NCBI GenBank assembly: GCA_022376925.1
Contig: JAIOJX010000001.1
Coordinates: forward strand, 34,876,170 to 34,940,169
Direction of reading: 5' to 3'
DNA from: Tragulus kanchil
Lineage: Eukaryota > Chordata > Mammalia > Artiodactyla > Tragulidae
DNA: 64,000 nt
Shown: positions 1-11,449 of the stretch, piece after piece
How the letters are laid out: every line of letters starts with the position of its first letter
How positions within the stretch are numbered: position 1 is the stretch's first letter
Program-made: the position numbers and the translations under genes
Notes under the pieces: model-generated
Told to the model about the DNA's origin: nothing
Seen by the model: the letters and a program-made list of their open reading frames with translations, nothing else
Databases searched by the model: none

Positions 1-678
1 ATCGCTGTAACCTTGATGCTTTGTATATTCTGTGTTGCTTAATATAATTCTTCACTAAAAGAATGTCACTTTTACATAAATATGTTTTCCTCCTCCTTAT
101 AGTGATGGATCACAAGGAAGCTGATCCCAATTCCAGAGGTGAGTCTACTTGGTCTAGGGATAATCCATCCCCTTAGTACTCTGGTTTAGGAACTGGTGAT
201 GATGTAACTCTGCTCAATGAGAAACAAAGAGAAGATTGTGGAAGAATTTCTGAGGAAAATATCCTCACTCTTAAGAAAAGGAAGAGAGTGAAGATGTCTG
301 CTTTCCTTCCTTGGAAAGTTGCTTGACTCCTTGCAGACATTAATTTTCCACCTTAGGATAGAAGCTGATGTTGTGAGTGGCAGAAGAAAGAGATGGAAAA
401 GATCCAAGTCCTTAGCTAAATCAATCAAGACTGCCCTGCCTCAGTACTTCTGACCTGTGTATAATAAATTTCCGTATTAAGTTAGTTTTAGTTGAATTTC
501 TTGTTATATAGAACAATCCTAAATGTACTATATACTCAGGCACAAAGTATGCTTCAATGAGTAACAGTTCCTGAATTTTGTCTGTTCGTAAGCCCTGTCT
601 CTTAAAACCAGTGGCAGAACTCATCTGTTCATGGGAAAGGAAAACTGTAGATGCTGAATGTCTTGCCTATTGATTGTT
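1..678. other. Intergenic, no gene recognised
   Basis: AT-rich sequence with only short open frames and no family I recognise. Bases 627-678 matter because a shortened, scrambled version of them reappears at 1759-1791 between the two copies of the first tandem repeat. Confidence 0.5.
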
Positions 679-799
679 GGAGGTCTGACAACTGTGACTG
701 GCTTCTATTCAAGGTTGAGAAGGAAAGTTTTGGATAGAAAACCTAAACCTTACTTATCTAGGGGGATTAGAGGTACATTAAAATACTATCTAGAAACTA

Positions 800-1235
800 A
801 TCTAGAAACTATTACAAAAAGTGAAGCAAGTCAAAAAGAGAAAGACAAGTATAGTATACTAACACACATATATAGAATCTAGTAAGATGGTAATGATAAC
901 ACACACAGTGAAGCAATAGAACAGCAGATATTGGGAACTGACATATGGACATTGTGGGGAATGAACAGGGGGTGGGAGGCGTAGAGGGATTAGCATGGAA
1001 ATCTATACTATCATATGTGAAAAAGACAGCTATTGTCATTGTGCTGTGGGAATAGGGGATCCTGCAGGGGTGCTGTGAGATGGCCTGGAGGGATGGGATG
1101 GTGGGGGGGGACGGGGACTGGGAGGCGGGTGGAGGAGGGATGGGGGCCAGGGATATACATATGACTGATCTGGGATTATACATATCTGTAAACAACAAAA
1201 CACTGTAAAAGTAAAAAGTAAAATAATAAAAAAAA
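800..1235 (+). mobile_element. L1 3' end fragment
   Basis: The last ORF2 codons and the 3' UTR match the 3' end of the full-length L1 at 46170-46550: a reading frame ending THIYRI versus THIYGI, then the G-rich stretch and an A-rich tail. It is 5' truncated; the left boundary is approximate. Confidence 0.8.
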
Positions 1236-1599
1236 GAGACCTGAAATATTTTCTTTACTCTCAAATTTTTTGAAGCATGTTTGTTGCCTTAGTATGCGGT
1301 CAGTCCTTTCATGTATATGTAAATAAAATGTGTTCTGGGTTTTTCAAATTTAATGTTCTGAAAATATCAATTAAATCTGTTTTATTATTTTCAAAAAAAA
1401 ATACAGGAGCTCATAGATAAGCCTAGTTTCAATTCAGAGTGTCATTGTGTGAAAGTATACCCATGTGAAATATCCATAGCATAAAGATATCAAAGGTTAT
1501 CTGCTTTCTACCCAGAGGACTGTACTGAGGTTGAGAAAGAAATCCATAGCATCAACAATCTGAAAGCTTTGGTTAACTTTCCCCAGGTGCACTGTGCTA

Positions 1600-1692
1600 A
1601 GCAACACAGGTATAAAAAGAGGTGGGTATCTGAGATTTATCAAGCGATTAGATTTTGTCGGGACTGTGGAGCCAGGCGCTAGAGGAATGAGG
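1600..1692 (+). promoter_or_regulatory. TATA box followed by exon-like sequence and splice donor
   Basis: A TATAAAA motif at about 1611-1617 is followed some 75 bases later by ATGAG|GTAAGTG, a strong donor match. No downstream exon or known gene was recognised. It is repeated at about 2722-2803 within copy B of tandem repeat 1. This may be chance. Confidence 0.2.
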
Positions 1693-1912
1693 TAAGTGAG
1701 TAGTAAAAATTATGGTCCATAATGGCCCATTAAGTTGGGGAGGAAGGAAAAGTTAGAGCTGTTCATGGAAGACTTGATTGATGTTGATTGAGGAGGTCTG
1801 ACAACTGTGACTGGCTTCTATTCAAGGTTGAGAAGGAAAGTTTTGGATAGAAAACCTAAACCTTACTTATCTAGGGGGATTAGAGGTACATTAAAATACT
1901 ATCTAGAAACTA

Positions 1913-2348
1913 ATCTAGAAACTATTACAAAAAGTGAAGCAAGTCAAAAAGAGAAAGACAAGTATAGTATACTAACACACATATATAGAATCTAGTAAGA
2001 TGGTAATGATAACACACACAGTGAAGCAATAGAACAGCAGATATTGGGAACTGACATATGGACATTGTGGGGAATGAACAGGGGGTGGGAGGCGTAGAGG
2101 GATTAGCATGGAAATCTATACTATCATATGTGAAAAAGACAGCTATTGTCATTGTGCTGTGGGAATAGGGGATCCTGCAGGGGTGCTGTGAGATGGCCTG
2201 GAGGGATGGGATGGTGGGGGGGGACGGGGACTGGGAGGCGGGTGGAGGAGGGATGGGGGCCAGGGATATACATATGACTGATCTGGGATTATACATATCT
2301 GTAAACAACAAAACACTGTAAAAGTAAAAAGTAAAATAATAAAAAAAA
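1913..2348 (+). mobile_element. L1 3' end fragment (second copy)
   Basis: Same element as 800-1235, present again only because it lies inside copy B of tandem repeat 1. Confidence 0.8.
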
Positions 2349-3039
2349 GAGACCTGAAATATTTTCTTTACTCTCAAATTTTTTGAAGCATGTTTGTTGC
2401 CTTAGTATGCGGTCAGTCCTTTCATGTATATGTAAATAAAATGTGTTCTGGGTTTTCAAATTTAATGTTCTGAAAATATCAATTAAATCTGTTTTATTAT
2501 TTTCAAAAAAAAATACAGGAGCTCATAGATAAGCCTAGTTTCAATTCAGAGTGTCATTGTGTGAAAGTATACCCATGTGAAATATCCATAGCATAAAGAT
2601 ATCAAAGGTTATCTGCTTTCTACCCAGAGGACTGTACTGAGGTTGAGAAAGAAATCCATAGCATCAACAATCTGAAAGCTTTGGTTAACTTTCCCCAGGT
2701 GCACTGTGCTAAGCAACACAGGTATAAAAAGAGGTGGGTATCTGAGATTTATCAAGCGATTAGATTTTGTCGGGACTGTGGAGCCAGGCGCTAGAGGAAT
2801 GAGGTAAGTGAGTAGTAAAAATTATGGTCCATAATGGCCCATTAAGTTGGGGAGGAAGGAAAAGTTAGAGTATGCTGATTCACAGGTAGAAAAGGATAAG
2901 GGACAGGGAGTTTACCAATATTCAGGTTCAAGTTTCTTTATGATGAATGAAGTACTTTGCTGTAAGCTGTAAGGAAGAGAAAATCAGATGATGAAGGTAC
3001 TGTTGGGGACGATGGCAGCTTTTATTGATAATTAGCACT

Positions 3040-3362
3040 AGAAGGATATAGATGTAGCACAGTGGTAACACACATCAGCTCCAGATTCAAACTAGAAAGG
3101 TTTGAATCACAGCTCCTCTATTAATCAAATCAAACTGTACTGGCAAAAGAAGAAAAAAAATGAGAGAGAGAAAAAAAGTCAAGCTCTGCTAACTGAGCTT
3201 GTCAACTTATCAGTCTGTGCCTCAGCTTCCTCATGTGCAGAACAGAGACAATAACAACATCTACTCTATATGTTTGTTTTGAAGATTAAAAATGTTAATA
3301 TATTTAGAACCTTTAGAAGAGTGTCAGGCATTTATAAAACACTCATTAAATCTTAATATTAA
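3040..3362 (+). repeat. MIR SINE, ancient
   Basis: The left part resembles the tRNA-derived start of MIR. The right part carries the MIR core phrase around 'ctgtgcctcag' and the end around 'gagtgtcaggcat'. An A/G-rich stretch of about 60 bp interrupts the middle. Confidence 0.75.
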
Positions 3363-3366
3363 CAAG

Positions 3367-3915
3367 TACAGTCACCCTTCCATGTCCACAGATTCAGAGT
3401 TCAAAAATATTTGAAACTCCAGAAAGTTCCAGAAATCAAAAGTTTAATTTGCCACACACTGGTAACTATGAATGGGCTTCCCTGGTGGCTCAGATGGTAA
3501 AGAATCTACCTGCAATGCAGGAGACCTGAGTTCAATCCCTGGGTCAGGAAGATCCCCCGGAGAAGGGAATGGACACCCAGTCTAGTATTCTTGCCTGGAG
3601 AATTCCACGGACAGAGGAGCCTGGTGGGCTATAGTTATGGGGTCACAAAGAGTCCAACATGACTGAGCGACTAACACTTTCACTATAGCATTGACATTGT
3701 ATTTAAAACATTTATGTAAAATTTACATTGCACTGAAAGTGATTTATGTATTGTAAGTAATCTAGAGATAATTTAAATTATATGGGGAGACATGCACAGG
3801 CTACGTGCAAATAATATGCCAGTTTCCACAAGGGACCTGAACGTCTGTGGATTTTGGTATCTCTGAGTGGTCCTGGAACCAATCCCCTTTGCAGACAGAG
3901 GGACGATTGTTCTAT
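3367..3915. mobile_element. MER2-type DNA transposon (Tigger group), split by a SINE
   Basis: The left end (CAGTCACCCTTCCATG-like) and the right portion (3690-3915, ending ggaccaatcccctttgcag...) match the MER2 non-autonomous Tigger family. The two parts are separated by a Bov-tA insertion at 3474-3686. The right part recurs at about 4811-5037 in copy B of tandem repeat 2. Confidence 0.75.
3474..3686 (+). mobile_element. Bov-tA SINE
   Basis: Begins gggcttccctggtggctcag (tRNA-derived head) and runs into the Bov-A body ending at 'gactgagcgactaacac'. Typical ruminant SINE, inserted in MER2. Confidence 0.9.
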
Positions 3916-5770
3916 GAAAAGCAGTCAAAGGCTCAGACACTGAGGTCAGAGTGACTGGAGTATGATTCACACTTTGAGAGTGCAAGTTTCTTCCTCTATG
4001 CTACGTGTCCCTCAACACTAGTTCTGTCTTATTCTTAAAAAAGGCTCGAGTGCATGATATAAAGAAACAAATGCTAAAACAGAGATGAATAAAATACAGT
4101 GTAAGTACTCATGATGGGAGGAATTACTTCTTACCAAGAGGTAAAGAGTAACGGTGAGAGTATCAGAAAGACTTCAACAGACCCTCGTATTTGAGATGAG
4201 CTTAAAAGGATGGCTATGTTTCCCACAGGCAGAGAAAGAGCATTAGGATATTGAAGACTGAGGGGACAGCCTGTGGAAATGCACAAAGCGCAATGTATAG
4301 TTGGGTTGGGAAATAGTAGACAGTCCAATGCTGTTGAGTACAGGCAAAGTGAAGCAAGGCTTGATTGGGTGACGACAGTGACTCCTTAAATGATGACTTT
4401 ATCTCATTCTAATTCTGGCCCAGACTTGGAAGAATGTGTTGGAGACAGAGATAGAAAGGTAGAATTGTATGTGGGAATTGCACAGGGCTGTGAAAGCCTC
4501 CATTAGGAACCTGGCAGAATTTCCTAGATGAGATCCCACTGAAGGTTGCTTTTTTGAAACTGAGGGTAGAGCAGAGGGTCAGTCGTGCTGTAAGAAGATA
4601 CCCTTCTTTCATTCATAATTGCAGAGACAATCACACATTTTTCCAGGCCTGAGTTCAATCCCTGGGTCAGGAAGATCCCCGAGAAGGGAATGGACACCCA
4701 GTCTAGTATTCTTGCCTGGAGAATTCCACGGACAGAGGAGCCTGGTGGGCTATAGTTATGGGGTCACAAAGAGTCCAACATGACTGAGCGACTAACACTT
4801 TCACTATAGCATTGACATTGTATTTAAAACATTTATGTAAAATTTACATTGCACTGAAAGTGATTTATGTATTGTAAGTAATCTAGAGATAATTTAAATT
4901 ATATGGGGAGACATGCACAGGCTACGTGCAAATAATATGCCAGTTTCCACAAGGGACCTGAACGTCTGTGGATTTTGGTATCTCTGAGTGGTCCTGGAAC
5001 CAATCCCCTTTGCAGACAGAGGGACGATTGTTCTATGAAAAGCAGTCAAAGGCTCAGACACTGAGGTCAGAGTGACTGGAGTATGATTCACACTTTGAGA
5101 GTGCAAGTTTCTTCCTCTATGCTACGTGTCCCTCAACACTAGTTCTGTCTTATTCTTAAAAAAGGCTCGAGTGCATGATATAAAGAAACAAATGCTAAAA
5201 CAGAGATGAATAAAATACAGTGTAAGTACTCATGATGGGAGGAATTACTTCTTACCAAGAGGTAAAGAGTAACGGTGAGAGTATCAGAAAGACTTCAACA
5301 GACCCTCGTATTTGAGATGAGCTTAAAAGGATGGCTATGTTTCCCACAGGCAGAGAAAGAGCATTAGGATATTGAAGACTGAGGGGACAGCCTGTGGAAA
5401 TGCACAAAGCGCAATGTATAGTTGGGTTGGGAAATAGTAGACAGTCCAATGCTGTTGAGTACAGGCAAAGTGAAGCAAGGCTTGATTGGGTGACGCACGA
5501 GTGACTCCTTAAATGATGACTTTATCTCATTCTAATTCTGGCCCAGACTTGGAAGAATGTGTTGGAGACAGAGATAGAAAGGTAGAATTGTATGTGGGAA
5601 TTGCACAGGGCTGTGAAAGCCTCCATTAGGAACCTGGCAGAATTTCCTAGATGAGATCCCACTGAAGGTTGCTTTTTTGAAACAGGGTAGAGCAGAGGGT
5701 CAGTCGTGCTGTAAGAAGATACCCTTCTTTCATTCATAATTGCAGAGAAGACAATCACACTCTAATTTTG
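3525..5770. repeat. Direct tandem repeat 2 (about 1.12 kb x 2)
   Basis: Copy A runs 3525 to about 4646; copy B runs 4648 to about 5770. Copies differ by small indels near the ends (gatcccccgg/gatccccg at the start of B; gacgacag/gacgcacgag and gaaactgaggg/gaaacaggg near the end of A). The last bases of A are a shortened version of the sequence that follows B (4631-4647 versus 5751-5778). The seam cuts through the Bov-tA of 3474-3686. Confidence 0.9.
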
Positions 5771-5939
5771 TCTCCAGGCAGCAACACTGTAGGTCAAGTG
5801 ACATCTGAAGGGGTCTTAATATACATTACATAAGATAAATCATAATATTTATCCAGAAAGGTGGAAGAAACAAAAGGCCCACATGAGTGTTGAAGTATTT
5901 ACTTCAACAACTTCACTCCCAGTTAAAAATTAAGGGATG

Positions 5940-6229
5940 GGGCTTCCCTGGTGGTCCAGTGGGTAAGGACACCGCTTTGCAGTGCAAGGGGAGCCCGTTC
6001 GATCCCTGGCCTGGGAAGATCCTATGTGCCGCAGAGCGGCTGGACTGATGTGTCCAACTACCGAGCCGGAGCTCTAGAGCGCATGAGCCCAGAGCAGGTG
6101 CTCTGCAGTGACAGAGGCCACTGTGATGGGAGACTCACATGGGACAGAGAACAAAGATGGATGAAAATAGACAAATGAAAGACCAATAGAAGCTCCCCCC
6201 ACCCCCACAAAGAAAACCCCCAAAAAGCC
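5940..6229 (+). mobile_element. CHR-type tRNA-Glu SINE
   Basis: A tRNA-like head with A-box and B-box (ggttcgatccctgg-type, here cgttcgatccctgg), a body ending gatggatgaaaatagac, then a C/A-rich tail. It is flanked by a 9-bp direct repeat 'taagggatg' at 5931-5939 and 6230-6238. A second copy at 7025-7314 comes from tandem repeat 3. Confidence 0.85.
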
Positions 6230-6524
6230 TAAGGGATGATCTTAGCTCTTACAAGTGCTATCCAATGAGTGATCAGAACAGAGATGTTCACCTTCATGTA
6301 TGGACATACACACCTCCACACCCGACACTTAGGCTGTCCTTCGGCTGAGACTGAAAAAATCCACAGGTGTAAGGTGGTTAAGTATCTGCACTGGGATGTG
6401 TGTGGGACTTAAGAGATATCTCACTGGACCACTGTTTGAAGTTTCCACAACAAGAAATATAAGCTGAGGGAGCTCTGATAAGAGAAAAATAGACAGAGAA
6501 CTTTAATAAAACTCACAAAATAAA

Positions 6525-6791
6525 GGACAGAAATGGTATGAACCTAACAGAAGCAGAAGATATTAAAAAGAAGTGGCAAGAATATGTAGAACAACTATCC
6601 AAAAAAGATCGCAATACCCAGATAACCACGATGGCATGATCACTCACCTAGAGCCAGACATCTTAGAGTGTGAAGTCAAGTGGGCCCTAGAAAACATTAC
6701 TACAAACAAAGCTAGTGGAGGTGATGGAATTCCAGCTGTCCTTTTTCAAATCCTAAAAGAAGATGTTGTTAAAGTGCTACATTCAATATGA
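6525..6791 (+). mobile_element. BovB ORF2 fragment (duplicated part)
   Basis: Encodes the RTE/BovB stretch ending VLHSI. It is the copy-A version of 7610-7876 and is cut off by the seam at 6791. Confidence 0.8.
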
Positions 6792-8744
6792 GCAAGGTCA
6801 GAGTGGGCCCACGTAGGTGAAACCCATCTTGAAGAGCAATCACACTCTAATTTTGTCTCCAGGCAGCAACACTGTAGGTCAAGTGACATCTGAAGGGGTC
6901 TTAATATACATTACATAAGATAAATCATAATATTTATCCAGAAAGGTGGAAGAAACAAAAGGCCCACATGAGTGTTGAAGTATTTACTTCAACAACTTCA
7001 CTCCCAGTTAAAAATTAAGGGATGGGGCTTCCCTGGTGGTCCAGTGGGTAAGGACACCGCTTTGCAGTGCAAGGGGAGCCCGTTCGATCCCTGGCCTGGG
7101 AAGATCCTATGTGCCGCAGAGCGGCTGGACTGATGTGTCCAACTACCGAGCCGGAGCTCTAGAGCGCATGAGCCCAGAGCAGGTGCTCTGCAGTGACAGA
7201 GGCCACTGTGATGGGAGACTCACATGGGACAGAGAACAAAGATGGATGAAAATAGACAAATGAAAGACCAATAGAAGCTCCCCCCACCCCCACAAAGAAA
7301 ACCCCCAAAAAGCCTAAGGGATGATCTTAGCTCTTACAAGTGCTATCCAATGAGTGATCAGAACAGAGATGTTCACCTTCATGTATGGACATACACACCT
7401 CCACACCCGACACTTAGGCTGTCCTTCGGCTGAGACTGAAAAAATCCACAGGTGTAAGGTGGTTAAGTATCTGCACTGGGATGTGTGTGGGACTTAAGAG
7501 ATATCTCACTGGACCACTGTTTGAAGTTTCCACAACAAGAAATATAAGCTGAGGGAGCTCTGATAAGAGAAAAATAGACAGAGAACTTTAATAAAACTCA
7601 CAAAATAAAGGACAGAAATGGTATGAACCTAACAGAAGCAGAAGATATTAAAAAGAAGTGGCAAGAATATGTAGAACAACTATCCAAAAAAGATCGCAAT
7701 ACCCAGATAACCACGATGGCATGATCACTCACCTAGAGCCAGACATCTTAGAGTGTGAAGTCAAGTGGGCCCTAGAAAACATTACTACAAACAAAGCTAG
7801 TGGAGGTGATGGAATTCCAGCTGTCCTTTTTCAAATCCTAAAAGAAGATGTTGTTAAAGTGCTACATTCAATATGACAGCAAATTTGGAAAATTCAGCAG
7901 TGGCCACAAAAGGTCAGTTTTCATTCCAATACCAGCGAAGGGCAATGCCAAAGAATGTTCAAACTACTGCCCCATTGCACTCATTTCACATGCTAGCAAG
8001 GTCATGCTCAAAATCCTCCAAGACAGGCTTCAACAGTATGCGAACCAAGAATTTTCAGATGTACATACTGGGTTTAGATAAGGCAGAGGAACTGGAGATC
8101 AAATTGCCAACATCCACTGAATCATAGAAAAAGCAAGGAAATTCTAGAAAAACATGTACTTCTGCTTCATTGACTACACTAAAGTCTTTGAGTATGTGGA
8201 TCACAACAAACTGGAAAATTCTGAAAGAGATGGGAATATCAAACCATCTAACCTGCCTCCTGAGTAACCTGTATGCAGGTCAAGAAGCAACAGTTACAAG
8301 AGGACATGGAACAATAGACTGGCTCAAAATTGGGAAAGCAGTGTGTCAAGGCTGTATATTGTCAGTTTATTTAACTTATATGCAAAATACATCATGTGAA
8401 ATGCTAGAATCAAGCTAGAATTAAGATTGTTAGGAGAAATATCAACAACTACAGATATGTGAATGATACCATTCTAATGGCAGAAAGAGAAGAGGAACTA
8501 AACAGCCTCTAGATGAGGGTTAAACAAGACAGTGATAAAAACTGGCTTAAAACTCAACATTCAAAAAACTAAGATCATCAGTTCATGGAAAAAATATGGG
8601 AAAAAAAGGAAGCAGTGACAGGTTTCATTTTCTTGGACTCCAAAATCACTGCAGACAGTAAACACAACCATGAAATTAAAAGATGCTTGGTTCTTGGAAA
8701 GAAAGCTATGATAAACCTACTCAGTGTATTAAAAAGCAGAGACA

Positions 8745-9001
8745 GGGCTTCCCTGGTGGTCCAGTGGGTAGAGAATTCACCTTGCAGTGCAAGGTGCGCC
8801 GGTTCGATCCCTGGCCCAGGAAGATCCCATATACCGCAGAGCCGCTGGACCTGTGTGTCCAATTACGAGCCAGCACTCTGGAGCTTGTGCGCCCAGAGCC
8901 AGTGCGCTGCAACAAGGGAGGCCACTGCAATGGGAGGCCCACACAGGCCAAAGAGTAAAATGGATGAAAATAAATGAATAAAAACAATAAAATAGGTCCA
9001 A
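8745..9001 (+). mobile_element. CHR-type SINE inserted in BovB
   Basis: Full tRNA-derived head and body with an A-rich tail, flanked by a perfect 14-bp target-site duplication 'aaaaagcagagaca' at 8731-8744 and 9002-9015. Confidence 0.9.
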
Positions 9002-9384
9002 AAAAAGCAGAGACATCACTTTGCTGACTAATGTTCATATAGTCAAAGCTATGGTTTTTTTCCAGTAATCATGTATGGATATGAGAGTTGGACCATAAGG
9101 AAGGCTGAGTGCCAAAGAATTGATGCTTTTGAACTGTGGTGATAGAGAAGACTCTTGAGAGTCCCTTGGAATGCAGGAGATCTAACCTGTCAATCCTAAA
9201 GAAAATCAACCCTGAATATTCATGGAAGTACTGATTCTGAATGTCCCATACTTTGGCCACCTGATGTGAAGAGCCAACTCACTGGAAAAGGCCCTGATGC
9301 TGGGAAAGAATGAAGACAAGAAGAGAAGGGGGCGACAGAGGATGAGATGGTTGGATGGCATCACTGACTCAGTGGACATGAAAA

Positions 9385-9510
9385 AATTATTAGTCACTCA
9401 GTCATGTCCAACTCTTTACAACCCCATGGACTGCAGCCCGCCAGGGTCCTCTGCCCATGGAATTGTCCAGGCAGGAACACCAGAGTGTGCACCCATTTCC
9501 TTCTCCACAG
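9385..9510 (-). mobile_element. Bov-A fragment inside BovB
   Basis: Reads in reverse as the Bov-A body (gtccaactctttacaaccccatgg... on the plus strand), and interrupts the BovB reading DSVDM/VDMSLSKCWEIV. Confidence 0.6.
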
Positions 9511-9654
9511 TGGACATGAGTCTGAGCAAATGCTGGGAGATAGTGAAAGACAGGGAAGCCTGGGGTGATGCATTTCATGGGGTCACCAAAAGTCGGACAT
9601 GACTGAGCAATGGAACAACAGCAATAACAATGACCCTCATGCCTTTGATAATTT

Positions 9655-10165
9655 GACCTAACCCTGAGGTTTGAGAATTTACTAGAACAACTCAAAGAAT
9701 TCACTAAAAGGGCCATATGTAGAATTATAGCTTTATTACAAAGGAGACACATAGAATAAGGTGTAGAAGTGTCTTAGACATACAGACGGATTCCATGCCC
9801 ACTTCTCACGTATTTAGGGCAACATCACCCTCCCTGGAAATCAGTGTGGTTATGAACGAAAGTGTTTTCACTGGGGTTGCATTACATAGGCATGACTGAA
9901 TAAATCACAGGTCACATGATAGAACCCCAAATCCAGCCCTTCTCCCCTCTCTGGAGTTCTTGCTGGCCTAAAGTTCCAACTCTAATCATGTGGTTGGTCA
10001 TTTTAGTGACCAGCCCACATCTTCACATCCTAAAGCTAACTAGGGACCTACCACAGTCCATCTATTAGCATAACAAAGATCTTCCCAGGGCTCAAAAATT
10101 CCTGTCTCTGTCCTAGGAACCAAGGACAAAGGTCAGATATATTCTCTCTTACACCACATAGTGTT
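9655..10165 (-). mobile_element. Ancient LTR-like element
   Basis: In reverse complement it resembles an old mammalian retroviral LTR: a TGTGGTGTAAGAGAG-like start, a body with 'gtgacctgtgatttattcagtcatgcc', and a polyadenylation signal AATAAAGCTATAATTC near the end. No coding sequence. The family is not certain. Confidence 0.5.
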
Positions 10166-10890
10166 TAAGGTGTTTTGTCAAACTCTAAACCAACACAGAC
10201 AACAAAGCTTGAGAGGAAATGCTACAATCTAAATGTTGGTCCTAATACATATATTGCCAGAATTCTGGAGGATGGAGGAAAGAGAATTATAACAAAAGAA
10301 ACTGGGGATAAAAGAGGAGGAGGCAGTCCTAAGGCCTCAATCTCTGTAAATTTTATCCATATACACACTGCTCTATTCCAGCTTTTACATGTAAACAGGA
10401 GGGCTGGAAGTAGTATATACTGTGTAGCTTCAACTCTATACTATGTATAAAAATAAGGATATGAGTGGACTTAGGAAAATTCATTATTTCCTAGTGGCAC
10501 TTTCTTAAACTGCCTTGGTGGGGGCGGGGAGAGTGGGTAGGCAGAGGGGATATTCAGTTACCAAAGACTGCTACCCAGTATAACACCAAAAGAACAAGCC
10601 CTAAGAAAGGGGCAGAGAGCAAAACACACAGAAGAGAGCAAAGTGTCCGCTGGGCAGGCACAGGTGACACCATCCATAAAGCAGTTTCCATAGGTGCTTG
10701 CCAGCAAAACCCTATTCTGAGGGGCAGCAAGTAGCAGGAGGGAGCCTCCAAGGAGTAGCCGCTTTTGAGTTCCTAGATGGGAGGGAGCTGCCTGGGGTTT
10801 AGATCCAGGAATAACCTCAAGAGTTGAGAAGTTTGGCAGTATCCCAAAGAGAAATACTTTGTGAAAGGCCCAAAACAAATAAGATTATCT
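10166..10890. other. Old paralogous flank left of type I CpG island
   Basis: Bases from about 10600 to 10880 align with clear divergence to about 46640-48258, for example 'atcccaaagagaaatactttgtgaa' against 'atcccaatgagaaatactatgtgaa'. It belongs to the duplicated GASP unit. No gene seen. Confidence 0.6.
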
Positions 10891-11205
10891 CGGGTTTCCC
10901 TGGTGGCCCAGTGGGTAAAGACACTGCCTTGCAGTGCAAGGGGCGCCGGTTCTATCCCCGGCTTGGGAAGATCCCACGTGCCGTGGAGCAGCTGGACCGA
11001 TGTGTCCAATGACCGAGCCGGAGCTCTGGAGCGCATGTGCCCAGAGTCGGCGCTCTACGACAACAGAGGTCACCGCTATGGGAGGCCCACACGGGCCAAA
11101 GAACAAAGAAGGATGAAAATAGATAAATGAAAGACCAATAGAAGTGGCCCGCCTGCTCCTCTCTTTCCCCAACACCCCCCAAAAAAAAATTAAAAAAAAA
11201 AAAAA
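10891..11205 (+). mobile_element. CHR-type SINE
   Basis: tRNA-like head (ccctggtggcccagtgggtaa), body, the segment 'agaccaatagaagtggcccgcc', a pyrimidine-rich stretch and poly(A). Approximate target duplication aagattatc/aagattacc on either side. It is absent from the paralogous site near 48260, so it inserted after the GASP-unit duplication. Confidence 0.85.
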
Positions 11206-11449
11206 AAAGATTACCTTCCTCTTCTGTTATGCACCTTCCCCAGAGCTGCTCAGATTGGGGTCAATTCGTCTCTTAGAGTCTAAGGTGGCTGGAGCCTTGG
11301 ATCTCCCACCCCTCCTACCCCCGCCCCAATTTTGAGCTGGTTTCACCAGCTGGAAAAGACAAACAGTAGAGAGTGACAACGAGGTGGGAGGAAGAGAGTA
11401 TACTCACAGATCTTATGTTCACACCTGTGTTTCCTGATCCAGGGCCAGA

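Larger units (their letters stand above)
679..2870. repeat. Direct tandem repeat 1 (about 1.08 kb x 2)
   Basis: Copy A is 679-1758 and copy B 1792-2870. I saw one difference (a T missing in copy B near 2455). The 33-bp linker 1759-1791 starts with the same ten bases as position 627 and looks like an error-rich version of the flank left of copy A. This fits a second contig starting inside the first. It contains an L1 3' end plus unique sequence, so it is not a transposon unit. Confidence 0.9.
5752..7876. repeat. Direct tandem repeat 3 (1040 bp x 2)
   Basis: Copy A is 5752-6791 and copy B 6837-7876, offset 1085, with no difference seen. The 45-bp linker 6792-6836 is not part of the repeat. Copy A starts where copy B of repeat 2 ends, so repeats 2 and 3 share a seam near 5760. 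Confidence 0.9.
7610..9640 (+). mobile_element. BovB (RTE-class LINE), decayed
   Basis: Broken frames give the reverse transcriptase and C-terminal part of BovB in order: KASGGDGIP (about 7790), KECSNYCPIALISHASKVMLKILQ (about 7950), NLYAGQEATV (about 8270), FIFLDSKITAD (about 8625) and RQRMRWLDGITDSVDM (about 9340). Several frameshifts and stops interrupt it. The catalytic tyrosine-aspartate motif is altered to YVND near 8455. A CHR SINE (8745-9001) and a Bov-A piece (about 9385-9510) are inserted. BovB is a horizontally acquired non-LTR element characteristic of ruminants. It is not a host gene. Confidence 0.9.

Noticed and set aside
6573..9602. Reverse-transcriptase-like frames as host genes
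   Set aside because: They are pieces of a decayed BovB element interrupted by SINEs, frameshifts and stops.
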